Below, one piece after another: positions 33,449-42,299 of a stretch of 64,000 bases of DNA; position 1 is the stretch's first letter; each line of letters starts with the position of its first letter. The position numbers and the translations under genes are program-made. The notes beneath the pieces were generated by a model. The model was not told the origin of the DNA and searched no databases. It saw only the letters and a list, made by a program, of their open reading frames with translations. The stretch lies in contig NZ_JTAN02000021.1 of the NCBI RefSeq assembly GCF_000949135.2, positions 868,001 to 932,000 of the forward strand, in the 5' to 3' direction. The DNA comes from Burkholderia sp. USMB20. GTDB taxonomy: Bacteria > Pseudomonadota > Gammaproteobacteria > Burkholderiales > Burkholderiaceae.

Positions 33449-34948
33449 TCAGACGTTGCTCGCCGGATCGGCAACGATCGGCACGCCAGCCTCGGCAGCA
33501 GCCTCTCGCGCGGCACCGCGCTTGGCCAGCTTCCAGCCGACCACCAGCGCGAGCACGACCACCGGAATCATCGCGACGGTCCACGTGCCGCCCGGGTAAT
33601 CGAACGCCATCAGCACCAGCACGCTGACCAGGAACCCGAGCGTGAGCCACGACGTGAACGGCGCGCCGGGCATCCGGAACGACACGGGGCTCAGCTCGCC
33701 GCGATTGACCGCGCGGCGGAACAGGATCTGGCACATCACGATGAAGCCCCAGGTCGTGATGATCCCGAGCGACGCCATGTTCAGCACGATCTCGAACGCC
33801 TGCGCCGGCACGATGTAATTCAGCGGCACGCCGATCGCATTGACCGCGACCGTGACCAGGATCCCGCCGTACGGCACGCCGCGCGCGTTCATCCGCGACA
33901 CGAAGCGCGGCGCCGAGCCGCCCATCGCGAGCGAACGCAGCACGCGCCCGGTCGAATAGAGGCCGGAGTTCAGGCTCGACAGCGCGGCGGTCAGCACCAC
34001 GACATTCATCACCGTGCCGACGTACGGCACGCCGAGCTTGCTGAAGAACGTGACGAACGGGCTTTCGTGCGCGCTGTACGCGGTCCACGGCAGCAGCATC
34101 GTCAGCAGCACGACGGAGCCGACGTAGAACAGCGCGATGCGCCACATCACGCTGTTGATCGCCTTCGGCAGCACCTTGCGCGCATCGGCGGTCTCGCCGG
34201 CCGCGACGCCGACGAGCTCGATGCTCGCATACGCGAACACGACGCCCTGCACGATCAGCACCGCCGGCAGGATCCCGTGCGGGAAGATCCCGCCGTGATC
34301 CGCGATCAGGTGCAGCCCCGGCATCTGCCCGGCAACCGGATGGCCGCTCGCGAGAAACACGGCGCCGACCGCGAGGAACAGCGCGAGCGTCCCCACCTTG
34401 ACGATCGAGAACCAGAACTCCATCTCGCCGAACACCTTCACGCCGATCATGTTCATCACCGACACGATCCCCAGCGCGCCGAGCGCGAACACCCACTGCG
34501 GCACGTCGGTGAACACGGCCCAGTACTTCATGTAGATCGCCACCGCGGTGATGTCGACGATGCCGGTGGTCGCCCAGTTCAGGTAGTACATCCAGCCCGC
34601 GACGAACGACGCGCGCTCGCCCATGAACTCCCGTGCGTACGACACGAACGAGCCGCTGGTCGGCCGGTGCATCACGAGCTCGCCGAGCGCGCGCATGATC
34701 AGGAAGGCGAATGCGCCGCACACGAGATACACGACGGCCAGCGCGGGCCCCGCGCTCTGCAGGCGGCCGCCCGCGCCGAGAAAGAGGCCGGTGCCGATCG
34801 CACCGCCCATCGCGATCATCTGTACGTGGCGGGGCTTCAGGTGCTGCGCATAGCCGGCTTCGTGCGACGCGAACATCGCATCGCGATCGGCGTGACGGGG
34901 GTCCGCGCCGCCGGCCGGGTCGGCCGCGCGCTCGCTGGCGTGCTTCAT
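33449..34948 (-). CDS. Amino-acid permease, APC family (AnsP/GabP-like)
   Basis: A 499-residue APC-superfamily transporter with about 12 hydrophobic segments. Family motifs include MIAMGGAIGTGLFLGAG, ELVMHRPTSGSFVSYAREFMGERASFVAGWMYYLNW (in parts) and SLNSGLYSTGRVLRSLA. It follows aspartase by 102 bases on the minus strand, and an asparaginase is encoded nearby. Asparagine or aspartate is therefore the likely cargo. Position supports AnsP over GabP, but sequence alone does not settle it. Confidence 0.88.
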   Translation of the reverse strand: MKHASERAADPAGGADPRHADRDAMFASHEAGYAQHLKPRHVQMIAMGGAIGTGLFLGAGGRLQSAGPALAVVYLVCGAFAFLIMRALGELVMHRPTSGSFVSYAREFMGERASFVAGWMYYLNWATTGIVDITAVAIYMKYWAVFTDVPQWVFALGALGIVSVMNMIGVKVFGEMEFWFSIVKVGTLALFLAVGAVFLASGHPVAGQMPGLHLIADHGGIFPHGILPAVLIVQGVVFAYASIELVGVAAGETADARKVLPKAINSVMWRIALFYVGSVVLLTMLLPWTAYSAHESPFVTFFSKLGVPYVGTVMNVVVLTAALSSLNSGLYSTGRVLRSLAMGGSAPRFVSRMNARGVPYGGILVTVAVNAIGVPLNYIVPAQAFEIVLNMASLGIITTWGFIVMCQILFRRAVNRGELSPVSFRMPGAPFTSWLTLGFLVSVLVLMAFDYPGGTWTVAMIPVVVLALVVGWKLAKRGAAREAAAEAGVPIVADPASNV

Positions 34949-35050
34949 GGTGTGTCTCCGTTTCTTGATGTGTCGCGCCCGTCGACGGGCGCTGCGGGAA
35001 CGGCCGCGCGCGGGCCGCCGGCGGCATGCGCCGGCGCCGCGCGGCCGGAA

Positions 35051-36457
35051 TCAGTACGCGCGCGGACGGATCAGCGCTTCAGGCTGCAGCGCCTCGTCCA
35101 GTTGCGCGGCGGTCATCAGCTGGCGATCGAGCACGACTTCGCGGATCGACTTGCCGCTCGCGTGCGCCTCGGCGGCCACGGCGGTCGCGCGCTTGTAGCC
35201 GATGTACGGGTTCAGCGCGGTCGCGAGCGCGACCGACCGCTCCATCGTTTCGCGCAAGCGCTCGGGGTTCGCGGTGATTCCGCTCACGCAGCGGTCCGCG
35301 AGCGTCGTGCAGGCGGCCGTCAGGTGGCCGAAGCTGCGGAACAGCGCGCTCGCGATCACCGGCTCGAACGCGTTGAGCTGAAGCTGGCCGGCCTCGGCGG
35401 CGAAGGTCACCGTCAGGTCGTTGCCGAACACTTCGAACGCGACCTGGTTCACGACTTCCGGAATCACCGGGTTCACCTTGCCCGGCATGATCGACGAGCC
35501 GGCCTGCACCGGCGGCAGGTTGATTTCGCCGAAGCCGGCACGCGGGCCGCTCGACAGCAGCCGCAGGTCGTTGCAGATCTTCGACAGCTTGACCGCGATC
35601 CGCTTCAGCACGCCGGAGACCTGCACGAACGCGCCGCAGTCCTGCGTCGCCTCGATCAGGTTCGGCGCGGTGCTCAGGTCCAGGCCGGTGATGCGGCGCA
35701 GCGCGGCCAGCGCCTTCTCCGCGTACTGCGGATGGGCGGTGATGCCGGTGCCGATCGCGGTCGCGCCGAGATTGATCTCGCGCATCAGCAAGCCGGCTTC
35801 CTGCAGGCGCGCGATGTCTTCCGTCACCATCACCGCGTAGGTCGAGAACTCCTGGCCGAGCGTCATCGGCACGGCGTCCTGCAACTGCGTGCGGCCGAGC
35901 TTCAACAGATCCGAGAACGCGTCGGCCTTCTCCGCGAACGCATCGCGCAGGCGCGCCATCGCGTCGAGCAGATGCTCGACCGCGAAGCAGGTCGCGATCC
36001 GGATCGCGGTCGGGTAGACGTCGTTCGTGCTCTGGGCGAGGTTGACGTGCTCGTTGGGATGCAGGTATTCGTACTGCCCGCGCGCATGCCCCATGATCTC
36101 GAGCGCGCGGTTGCAGATCACCTCGTTGGCGTTCATGTTGGTCGACGTGCCGGCCCCGCCCTGAATGATGTCGACCACGAACTGGTCGTGCAGGCGGCCT
36201 TCGCGGATCTCGACACAGGCGGCGGCGATCGCGTCGCGATACGCGTGCGGCAGCAGCCCGAGCTCGCAGTTCGCGTCGGCCGCGGCTTCCTTCACCGCCG
36301 CGAGCGCCATGACGAGGTACGGTAGCGACGCGATCGTGCGCCCCGAAATGTCGAAGTTCTCCTTCGCGCGCAGCGTATGGACGCCGTAGTACGCAGACTC
36401 CGGAATGCTTCGTTTCCCTAAGAGATCCGCTTCGACGCGGAAGCCGTTTTCCGTCAT
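35051..36457 (-). CDS. aspA: Aspartate ammonia-lyase (aspartase)
   Basis: A 468-residue member of the aspartase/fumarase superfamily. The signature GSSIMPGKVNPVIPE is the mobile catalytic loop with the essential Ser. Other motifs are GGAGTSTNMNANEVICN, HPNEHVNLAQSTNDVYP and GRTQLQDAVPMTLGQEF. It deaminates L-aspartate to fumarate and ammonia. Length matches Escherichia coli AspA (478). AGGAGGGG precedes the ATG at 36457. It forms an operon with the permease and is divergent from a LysR gene that probably controls it. Confidence 0.94.
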   Translation of the reverse strand: MTENGFRVEADLLGKRSIPESAYYGVHTLRAKENFDISGRTIASLPYLVMALAAVKEAAADANCELGLLPHAYRDAIAAACVEIREGRLHDQFVVDIIQGGAGTSTNMNANEVICNRALEIMGHARGQYEYLHPNEHVNLAQSTNDVYPTAIRIATCFAVEHLLDAMARLRDAFAEKADAFSDLLKLGRTQLQDAVPMTLGQEFSTYAVMVTEDIARLQEAGLLMREINLGATAIGTGITAHPQYAEKALAALRRITGLDLSTAPNLIEATQDCGAFVQVSGVLKRIAVKLSKICNDLRLLSSGPRAGFGEINLPPVQAGSSIMPGKVNPVIPEVVNQVAFEVFGNDLTVTFAAEAGQLQLNAFEPVIASALFRSFGHLTAACTTLADRCVSGITANPERLRETMERSVALATALNPYIGYKRATAVAAEAHASGKSIREVVLDRQLMTAAQLDEALQPEALIRPRAY

Positions 36458-36613
36458 GGGTGCCCCTCCTGAAATGTCTCGTGCCGCCGCGGCCAGGCGG
36501 CTGCGTTCACCGCTTCCCCGTGCGACGGGATCGCATTCTATGCCTTTGCATAAAGAAGCTCGCCTCTGTATTATCGAAAGCGGTTTTGCGTGGGACGCAA
36601 CAGCGAGAGACGA

Positions 36614-37588
36614 ATGAAAACAATGGCAAGAGACACCGGCATCGATCACCTCGGCGCGATGCGCGCGTTCGTGCGGGTCGTCGAAATGGGGAGTTTTTCC
36701 GCGGTCGCGAAGGAGATGCACGTGTCGACGTCCACCGTCGCGCGCAAGATCACGGCGATCGAGGACGCGCTCGGCGTCGCGCTGCTGCATCGCTCGACGC
36801 ACAGCGTGACGCTGACCGAGGCCGGCCACATCTACCTGGAACGCGCGGTCACGCTGATCGCCGATCTCGACGACACGCTGCGCGTCGTCGCCGAGCTCAA
36901 TTCGCAGCCGAGCGGCCCGCTGAAGCTCACCGCGCCGGTCGGGTTCGGCCGCCGCCACCTCGCGCCGCTGATCGCGCCGTTTCTCGCGCGCTACCCGACG
37001 ATCCAGCTCGACGTGCGGCTCACCGACAACCACAACGACCTCGTCGCCGGCGGCTTCGACCTCGACATTCACGAGGGCGAGAACTACCTGGACAACCTGG
37101 TCGTCCACCGGTTGTCGCGCAACGACAGCATCCTGTGCGCGACGCCCGGCTATCTCGACCGCTGCGGACGCCCCGCGACGCCGGACGATCTCCGGCATCA
37201 CAACTGCCTGCGCTACGTGCACCCGGAAGGCGATCCGCGCTGGGAGCTCGTGCGCGGCGACGCGCGGCACAGCGTGCTGCCGGCCGGCAACCTCGTCACC
37301 GATCACTCGGAACTGCTGCTGGATGCGACCTGCGCGGGGCTCGGCATCGCCGAATTCGAGATCTGGCTGGTGCGCGACCTGCTCGCGAGCGGCCGGCTCG
37401 AAGCCGTGCTGCCGCGCTACCGGCTGCAGAACAAGCTGACGGGCGACTACATCTACATCGCGTATCTGTCGAACCGGCGCAGCTCGGCGAAGCTGCGCGT
37501 GCTGAAGGACTTCCTCATGGAGCACCTCGCGCACATCGGCGAGCTGTCGGAAGTCGAGCTGGCGAAGATTCGCGACGCGGGCGCGTAG
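36614..37588 (+). CDS. LysR-family regulator divergent from aspA
   Basis: A 324-residue LysR protein. The winged-helix N-terminus is at residues about 10-70 (MRAFVRVVEMGSFSAVAKEMHVSTSTVARKI), and the effector-binding domain includes PSGPLKLTAPVGFGRRHLAPLI. It starts at the ATG at 36614 (an ATG nine bases later is possible). It is divergent from aspA, with a 156-base shared promoter region, so control of the aspartate genes is the likely role. Confidence 0.88.
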   Translation: MKTMARDTGIDHLGAMRAFVRVVEMGSFSAVAKEMHVSTSTVARKITAIEDALGVALLHRSTHSVTLTEAGHIYLERAVTLIADLDDTLRVVAELNSQPSGPLKLTAPVGFGRRHLAPLIAPFLARYPTIQLDVRLTDNHNDLVAGGFDLDIHEGENYLDNLVVHRLSRNDSILCATPGYLDRCGRPATPDDLRHHNCLRYVHPEGDPRWELVRGDARHSVLPAGNLVTDHSELLLDATCAGLGIAEFEIWLVRDLLASGRLEAVLPRYRLQNKLTGDYIYIAYLSNRRSSAKLRVLKDFLMEHLAHIGELSEVELAKIRDAGA

Positions 37589-37663
37589 CGGTTGCCGTCG
37601 CGCCGGCCGGCAACGCGGCGCCGCTGCGCACCGCGGCCCGCGGCACCGGTGCGCCGACGCCCG

Positions 37664-38728
37664 TCAGGCCGGCTGCAATTCGAACGGGAACGTCGCGTGC
37701 CCGATCTCGACACCCTGCGTGTTCAGCATCCGCGGCCGGTGGAACGCGGCGAGCCGCGCGCGCTGCGCGTCCGTGCCGATCTGCAGACGCTCGAGCAGTT
37801 CGCTGACCATCATGTACAGCACGTCGATGTTGCCGTCCTCGATCTTCACCGAGAGGCCGAGCGCGCCGTCGGCGCCGAGCGCCCGCGTGCGCGCCGATGC
37901 GCGTACGCCGATCCCGTAGCACGCATCCGCACCGAGCTTGCCGACGACCTGCCCTTCGAACGCATCCATCAGCACCGTGCAATAGCGCCCTTCTCCGGCG
38001 ACCAGCTCCGGATGGGCCGTCATCGCATGATGAATGTGCGCCAGCGCGCGCACGCGACCGGCCGCCGCGGCGCCGCCGGCTGCCACCGTATCCGCGCCGT
38101 CGGCCAGCGACGCGTAAAGACGCGCGAGGCGATCGAGCGGGAACGCCGGCGTCGGCAGGTTGCAGCCGTCGATCGCCCAGTCGACCTCGTCGTCGCGCAG
38201 GCCGCACGCGTTGGCGACCACCTGTTTCACGCGCACCTGCATCGGATGCTCCGGCAGATGATAGTCGGCGATCGCGGCGCCGATCGCCCGCGCGCCGGCC
38301 AGCATCCCGACATGCTTGCCCGAACAGTTGCTGCAGACGCCGGTCGGCGTGTAGTCGCGCTTGATCCACGACCGGTACACCGCGTCCGACAGCGGCGCAT
38401 GCCCGCCGCACCGCAGATCCGACTCCTGCGCGTCGACCTTCTCCAGCATCGCCCGCGTGCGCGCGATGTGCCGCTCCTCGCTGCTGTGCGACGCGCACAT
38501 CAACGCGATGTCCGCGTCGTCGAAACCGAACCGCTCGGGCGCGCCCGTCTCGATCACGGACAGCGCCTGGGCCGGCTTCGCCGCCGAGCGCGCGAGCGTC
38601 ATCCGGTACGGATCGCCGAGCCGGAACAGCAGCTTGCCGCCGGCATCCACCACCGCCACGTCGGCGACGTGTTTATTCTCGATCGCCTTGCCGCGGTACG
38701 TCACGACCGCTGCGCGTTGGGTGTCCAT
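37664..38728 (-). CDS. L-asparaginase, rhizobial (class 3, AnsA-like) type
   Basis: A 354-residue enzyme of the thermolabile rhizobial asparaginase family, unrelated to the E. coli type. The serine-lysine motif appears as ARSAAKPAQ (residues about 47-55). A zinc-site segment is CSNCSGKHVGM, and a second cysteine is in DGCNLPTPAFPL. It hydrolyses asparagine to aspartate and ammonia. This feeds the aspartase encoded in the same neighbourhood. It is a single minus-strand gene, convergent with the LysR regulator. Confidence 0.85.
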   Translation of the reverse strand: MDTQRAAVVTYRGKAIENKHVADVAVVDAGGKLLFRLGDPYRMTLARSAAKPAQALSVIETGAPERFGFDDADIALMCASHSSEERHIARTRAMLEKVDAQESDLRCGGHAPLSDAVYRSWIKRDYTPTGVCSNCSGKHVGMLAGARAIGAAIADYHLPEHPMQVRVKQVVANACGLRDDEVDWAIDGCNLPTPAFPLDRLARLYASLADGADTVAAGGAAAAGRVRALAHIHHAMTAHPELVAGEGRYCTVLMDAFEGQVVGKLGADACYGIGVRASARTRALGADGALGLSVKIEDGNIDVLYMMVSELLERLQIGTDAQRARLAAFHRPRMLNTQGVEIGHATFPFELQPA

Positions 38729-38882
38729 CTGTCTTGTCTCCTTCGTCGGGGCCTGAATGCCGGGGCCCGTGCAACCGGTACGGCAGTGTATCGAGTCTGC
38801 CGCCGGGTCGAGCCGGTCGGCCGGTGGAAAGTGGTATTGCGCCGGATGCAAAGCCGTCGGCCCCCACGAAAACCTGACAGAT

Positions 38883-39914
38883 TCAGTACACGGAGCCTTC
38901 GATCGCCAGCAGCGCGAACGTCGCGAGCCAGTGCTCGCCCATGTAATCGCCGGCCACGTGCGCGAGCGCGCTCGCGAGATGCCGGTCGGCCGCATCGAGC
39001 AGCCTCGCGTGCCGTGCATCGTCTGCCGGCAGCGCGCCGGCCAGCGCGCGCTGGCACCACGCGCGGCTCAGGTTCAAGCCGTCCAGATGCGCGATCTTGC
39101 CGTCGCTGCGGTCGCTGACCGTCGCCGGCACGAACAGCGTCGCCGGCTCGCCGCGCGCGAGATCCGGCAGGAAACGCGCGAACCAGCCGTCGAATTCGGC
39201 CGCCGGCAGCACGCGCCGCATCAGCTCCGCCTCCATCAGCGCGGGCGACAGGAACTCGTCGCCCGACGGCTCCCACGCCTGGCACGCGACATCGTTCAGG
39301 TGCCAGCGTTTCGCGGTATCGACGATCAGCGCCGCGAGCCCGTCGCGCTGCGTCGCGCGCGCGAAGTCGAGTGCGAGCGCCAGTGCGAACGCGGTGTTGA
39401 AGTGCGTGCCGACCCGCAGCGGATAGGTCGCCTTCGGCAGGAAGGTCTCGAAGCGCGCGACGAACAGGTCGGCGAGCGGCGCGATCGTCTTCGCCCAGCG
39501 GGCGGCCTGCGGCACCACGCCCTTCAGCGCGAGCCGCTCCAGCTGCGCGGACAGCGCCAGCAGCCACGCCCATCCGTACGGCCGCTCGAAGCCGCTGTTG
39601 TGCGGCAGCGCGAGATACGCGCGTTCGCCGGCGACGTTCGCGTCGGTGAAATGCGCGTCGACGACGGCGATGATCCGCTCGGCTTCCGCCAGCGCCGGAT
39701 AGCGTTCGAGCACGCGCAGCACGAGCCAGTAGCCGTGCACGCACGAATGCCAGTCGTAGCTGCCGTAGAAGATCGGGTGCAATGCGCGCGGCCCCTGCAC
39801 GTCGTGCGGGCCTTCGAGCGAATGAGTGAGCCTGTTCGGATATTCGCGGGTCAGGTGCGCGAGCGCGAGCGACGCGAATTTCGAGGCGAGTTCGGGGGTC
39901 AGTCGGTCGGTCAT
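38883..39914 (-). CDS. DUF2891 protein
   Basis: A 343-residue cytosolic protein of the DUF2891 family. It is rich in Trp and His and reads like an alpha/alpha-barrel (SYDWHSCVHGYWLVLRVL, GGH-like LPHNSGFERPYGWAWLLAL, VGTHFNTAFALALALDFA). Function is unknown. The ATG at 39914 has GAGATGCCC upstream. The alternative ATG at 39920 would sit on that site. It follows the DUF969/DUF979 remnant by 10 bases, so the three were once one operon, and its transcription may now depend on the scarred leader. Confidence 0.85.
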   Translation of the reverse strand: MTDRLTPELASKFASLALAHLTREYPNRLTHSLEGPHDVQGPRALHPIFYGSYDWHSCVHGYWLVLRVLERYPALAEAERIIAVVDAHFTDANVAGERAYLALPHNSGFERPYGWAWLLALSAQLERLALKGVVPQAARWAKTIAPLADLFVARFETFLPKATYPLRVGTHFNTAFALALALDFARATQRDGLAALIVDTAKRWHLNDVACQAWEPSGDEFLSPALMEAELMRRVLPAAEFDGWFARFLPDLARGEPATLFVPATVSDRSDGKIAHLDGLNLSRAWCQRALAGALPADDARHARLLDAADRHLASALAHVAGDYMGEHWLATFALLAIEGSVY

Positions 39915-39924
39915 GGGCATCTCG

Positions 39925-40235
39925 TCAGAAGCGGAATACGAACGCGTACATCAGCAGCGTGTTGACGGCCAGCAGCAACACGGCGGTCGGCCACTGCGCC
40001 TTGATCACGCCGTTCTTGTCCTTCAGTTCGAGCAGCGCGGCCGGCACGATGTTGAAGTTCGCGGCCATCGGCGTCATCAGCGTATCGCAGAAGCCGCTCG
40101 GCATCCCGATCGCGCCGAGGATCGCATCCCGCCCGCCAGCCCCGTCGCGAGGCCCGCGATCGTCGCCACCAGCAGCGCGTTGAAGCGCAGCGCGAAACCG
40201 ATCACGACGATCGGCACGCCAATCAGCACCAGCAT
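39925..40235 (-). pseudogene. DUF969-DUF979 permease pair collapsed by an internal deletion
   Basis: From the ATG at 40235 (preceded by AAGGAGGAG) the frame reads MLVLIGVPIVVIGFALRFNA to GLATGLAGG, the start of a DUF969 membrane protein. Near 40125-40110 homology jumps to a different frame reading SGFCDTLMTPMAANFNIVPA and ending MYAFVFRF at 39925, which is the C-terminus of a DUF979 protein. The DUF969 frame itself stops at 40077 after about 35 genuine residues. Most of both genes is missing, and the junction is frameshifted. This is a deletion scar rather than a functional transporter. Confidence 0.8.
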
Positions 40236-40623
40236 TGCTCCTCCTTGTGTTGGATGCGCGGCGCCGTGACGACGTGCCGCCCGCCCGGTTTCGACCGGGT
40301 TCAGGCCGCAAAATCCAACACCAGATTTTATCGATAAAAAGTCGACAATTTAAGGCTTCGGCTAAACGTTGAAACCGGTACTACCGTGCGCCGGCCTTGT
40401 GCCTGCCGTATGTCAGCCGTGTGCCAGAGGTGTGTCAGCGGTGTTTCGACCGTGTGCGGCCCGAGCGGTCGGCAGCGGTCGGCAGCGGGCGGCAACGGCG
40501 GCGCGCGCGGCATGGACGCTTGCGCCGCGCGAACCGCGGGCGGCCCGCGCGGCCGCCGCGCATGGCGGAGCGCCGGTGCGCCGACTAAACTGGAAGGCAT
40601 CGGCAACGTTCGGGAGAGCCGCC
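40236..40623. other. Gene-free region with palindrome TTTTATCGATAAAA
   Basis: 388 bases between the DUF969/979 scar and the 74-residue hypothetical gene. A perfect 14-base palindrome (TTTTATCGATAAAA, 40326-40339) sits about 90 bases upstream of the remnant start. It is a likely operator of the former operon. The right part (40390-40600) is very GC-rich with repeated GTGTGCC/GTCGGCAGCG-like words. I see no gene there. Confidence 0.4.
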
Positions 40624-40848
40624 ATGATTGACGTATTCCAGACCATCGGCAGCCGCGCGTTCTCCGCTCATCTGGCGAAGGACGGGATGGTGACGCTGAT
40701 GGAACAACGCCACGAAGTCGACCGCGTGACGCTCGCGACCGCCTATGCCGCGCTCGTCGAGGAATCGGAGCAGGAGGCCGACCTGCTCGACGCAACCGTC
40801 GAAGGGATGATGCGCGCGCTGATCCAGGGGTACGCGCGCAGCCATTGA
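40624..40848 (+). CDS. Small hypothetical protein
   Basis: A 74-residue acidic, mostly helical protein starting MIDVFQTIGSRAFSAHLAKD and containing a VEESEQEADLLDATVEGMM helix. No family recognised. The ATG at 40624 follows GGGAGAGCCGCC, a reasonable ribosome-binding site. Base composition matches neighbouring genes. It stands alone, 391 bases before wspF. Confidence 0.6.
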   Translation: MIDVFQTIGSRAFSAHLAKDGMVTLMEQRHEVDRVTLATAYAALVEESEQEADLLDATVEGMMRALIQGYARSH

Positions 40849-41239
40849 TCGACTGAACGCGCCCCGGGCGCGGTGCGCCGGCCTGCGCGGCCTGCGCGGC
40901 CGGCTCGCCGATGCCCGCGCATGCGCCCGCCCGTTTCCCGCCGAAACGAACGCGCCGGCAACGGGTTTCCGCACTGCCGCATCGTCCCGCAGATGGCCGT
41001 CCGCCTTCGCGGGCGGCAAAAAATGTCGCCCCGGAATAGGGAAAAGGGGCTGAAACGACGCAATGCGCAATTTTTTCGATTGCCGCCGCTCGCGTCGCAT
41101 GACAGCATGCGGACGTCGCCAATCGAAAAGAATTCCGTGCCGCGCGCCCGCCGATGCCGTTCGGCGGCGCCGAACCGGCACTGCCTTTCATGAACCCGGC
41201 CCATACCCAACACTACGAACCGACCGGAGCATCCCGCTT
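40849..41239. other. Gene-free leader upstream of wspF
   Basis: 391 bases. A stem GCCGTCCGC-N4-GCGGGCGGC (about 40998-41019) is followed by an A-run on the plus strand, so it is not a standard terminator for either strand. The region 41025-41120 is richer in A and T and is the likely location of the wspF promoter, though no clear hexamers were assigned. Confidence 0.35.
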
Positions 41240-42244
41240 GTGAATATCGGCATCGTCAACGACCTCCCGCTTGCCGTCGAGGCGATGCGCCGCGCGCTCG
41301 CGCGCCGGCCCGAGCATCGCGTGCTGTGGGTCGCGACCGACGGCGCGCAAGCCGTCGAACTGTGCGCCGCGCAACCGCCCGACGTCGTGCTGATGGACCT
41401 GGTCATGCCGAAGTGCGACGGGATCGAGGCGACGCGGCGGATCATGCGTTCCGCCCGCCCGTGCGCGATCCTGATCGTGACGAGCTGCATCGGCGCGAAC
41501 GCATGGCGCGTGTTCGAAGCGATGGGTGCCGGCGCGCTCGACGCGGTCGATACGCCTCGCCTCGGCGAAGACGCGGCCGGCGACACCGCGCGGCTGCTGC
41601 TCGCCAAGATCGACCAGATCGGCCGCCTGCTCGACGCGCCCGGCGGTGTCCGCGCGGCCGGCACGGCCTCGCGCACGGGCGGCGGCCCGCTGATCGCGAT
41701 CGGCGCGTCCGCCGGCGGCCCCGGCGCGCTCGCGTCGATCCTCGGCAGCCTGCCGGCCGACTTCAGCGCGCCGATCGTGATCGTCCAGCACGTCGATCGC
41801 GCGTTCGCCGAAGGCATGGCGCAATGGCTCGACGGCCAGACGCCGCTGACCGTGCGCGTCGCGCACGAAGGCGACCGCCCGCAGCCGGGCGTCGCGCTGC
41901 TCGCGGCGACCGACGATCACCTGCGCATCACGCGCACCGGCACGCTCGAATACACGCGCGAACCGGCCGCCACGCCGTACCGGCCGTCGGTCGACGTGTT
42001 CTTCAACAGCCTGACCGAGCACTGGCCGGGCCGCGTGATCGGCGTGCTGCTGACCGGCATGGGACGCGACGGCGCGATCGGCCTGAAGGCCCTGCGGATG
42101 AAGGGCTATCACACGATCGCGCAGGACGAGGCGACCAGCGCCGTCTACGGCATGCCGAAGGCGGCCGCGACGCTCGGCGCGGCCCGCGCGATCCTGCCGC
42201 TCGAGCGCATCGCGGGCGAGCTGGCGGCACTCGCGCGAATCTGA
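41240..42244 (+). CDS. wspF: CheB/WspF-like protein-glutamate methylesterase
   Basis: A 334-residue receiver plus CheB catalytic domain. In the receiver, the acidic residue is in GIVNDLP (Asn-Asp) and the phosphoacceptor Asp is in VVLMDLVMPKCDG. The catalytic Ser is in AIGASAGGPGAL, the His in IVIVQHVD, and the Asp in GVLLTGMGRDGA. It demethylates chemoreceptor glutamates, and in the Wsp system it resets the WspA receptor and so limits WspR activation. The start is the GTG at 41240 with CGGAGC upstream. WspR follows after 55 bases. No wspA-E genes are in this window. Confidence 0.85.
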   Translation: MNIGIVNDLPLAVEAMRRALARRPEHRVLWVATDGAQAVELCAAQPPDVVLMDLVMPKCDGIEATRRIMRSARPCAILIVTSCIGANAWRVFEAMGAGALDAVDTPRLGEDAAGDTARLLLAKIDQIGRLLDAPGGVRAAGTASRTGGGPLIAIGASAGGPGALASILGSLPADFSAPIVIVQHVDRAFAEGMAQWLDGQTPLTVRVAHEGDRPQPGVALLAATDDHLRITRTGTLEYTREPAATPYRPSVDVFFNSLTEHWPGRVIGVLLTGMGRDGAIGLKALRMKGYHTIAQDEATSAVYGMPKAAATLGAARAILPLERIAGELAALARI

Positions 42245-42299
42245 ACCCAATGAAACCCTGTCACACCCGTCGCAGCCATGGCGCGACCCTGCATCAATC

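Noticed and set aside
40998-41022. Stem with A-run as a terminator upstream of wspF
   Set aside because: The run follows the stem as A on the plus strand and precedes it as T on the minus strand, so neither orientation gives a proper intrinsic terminator.
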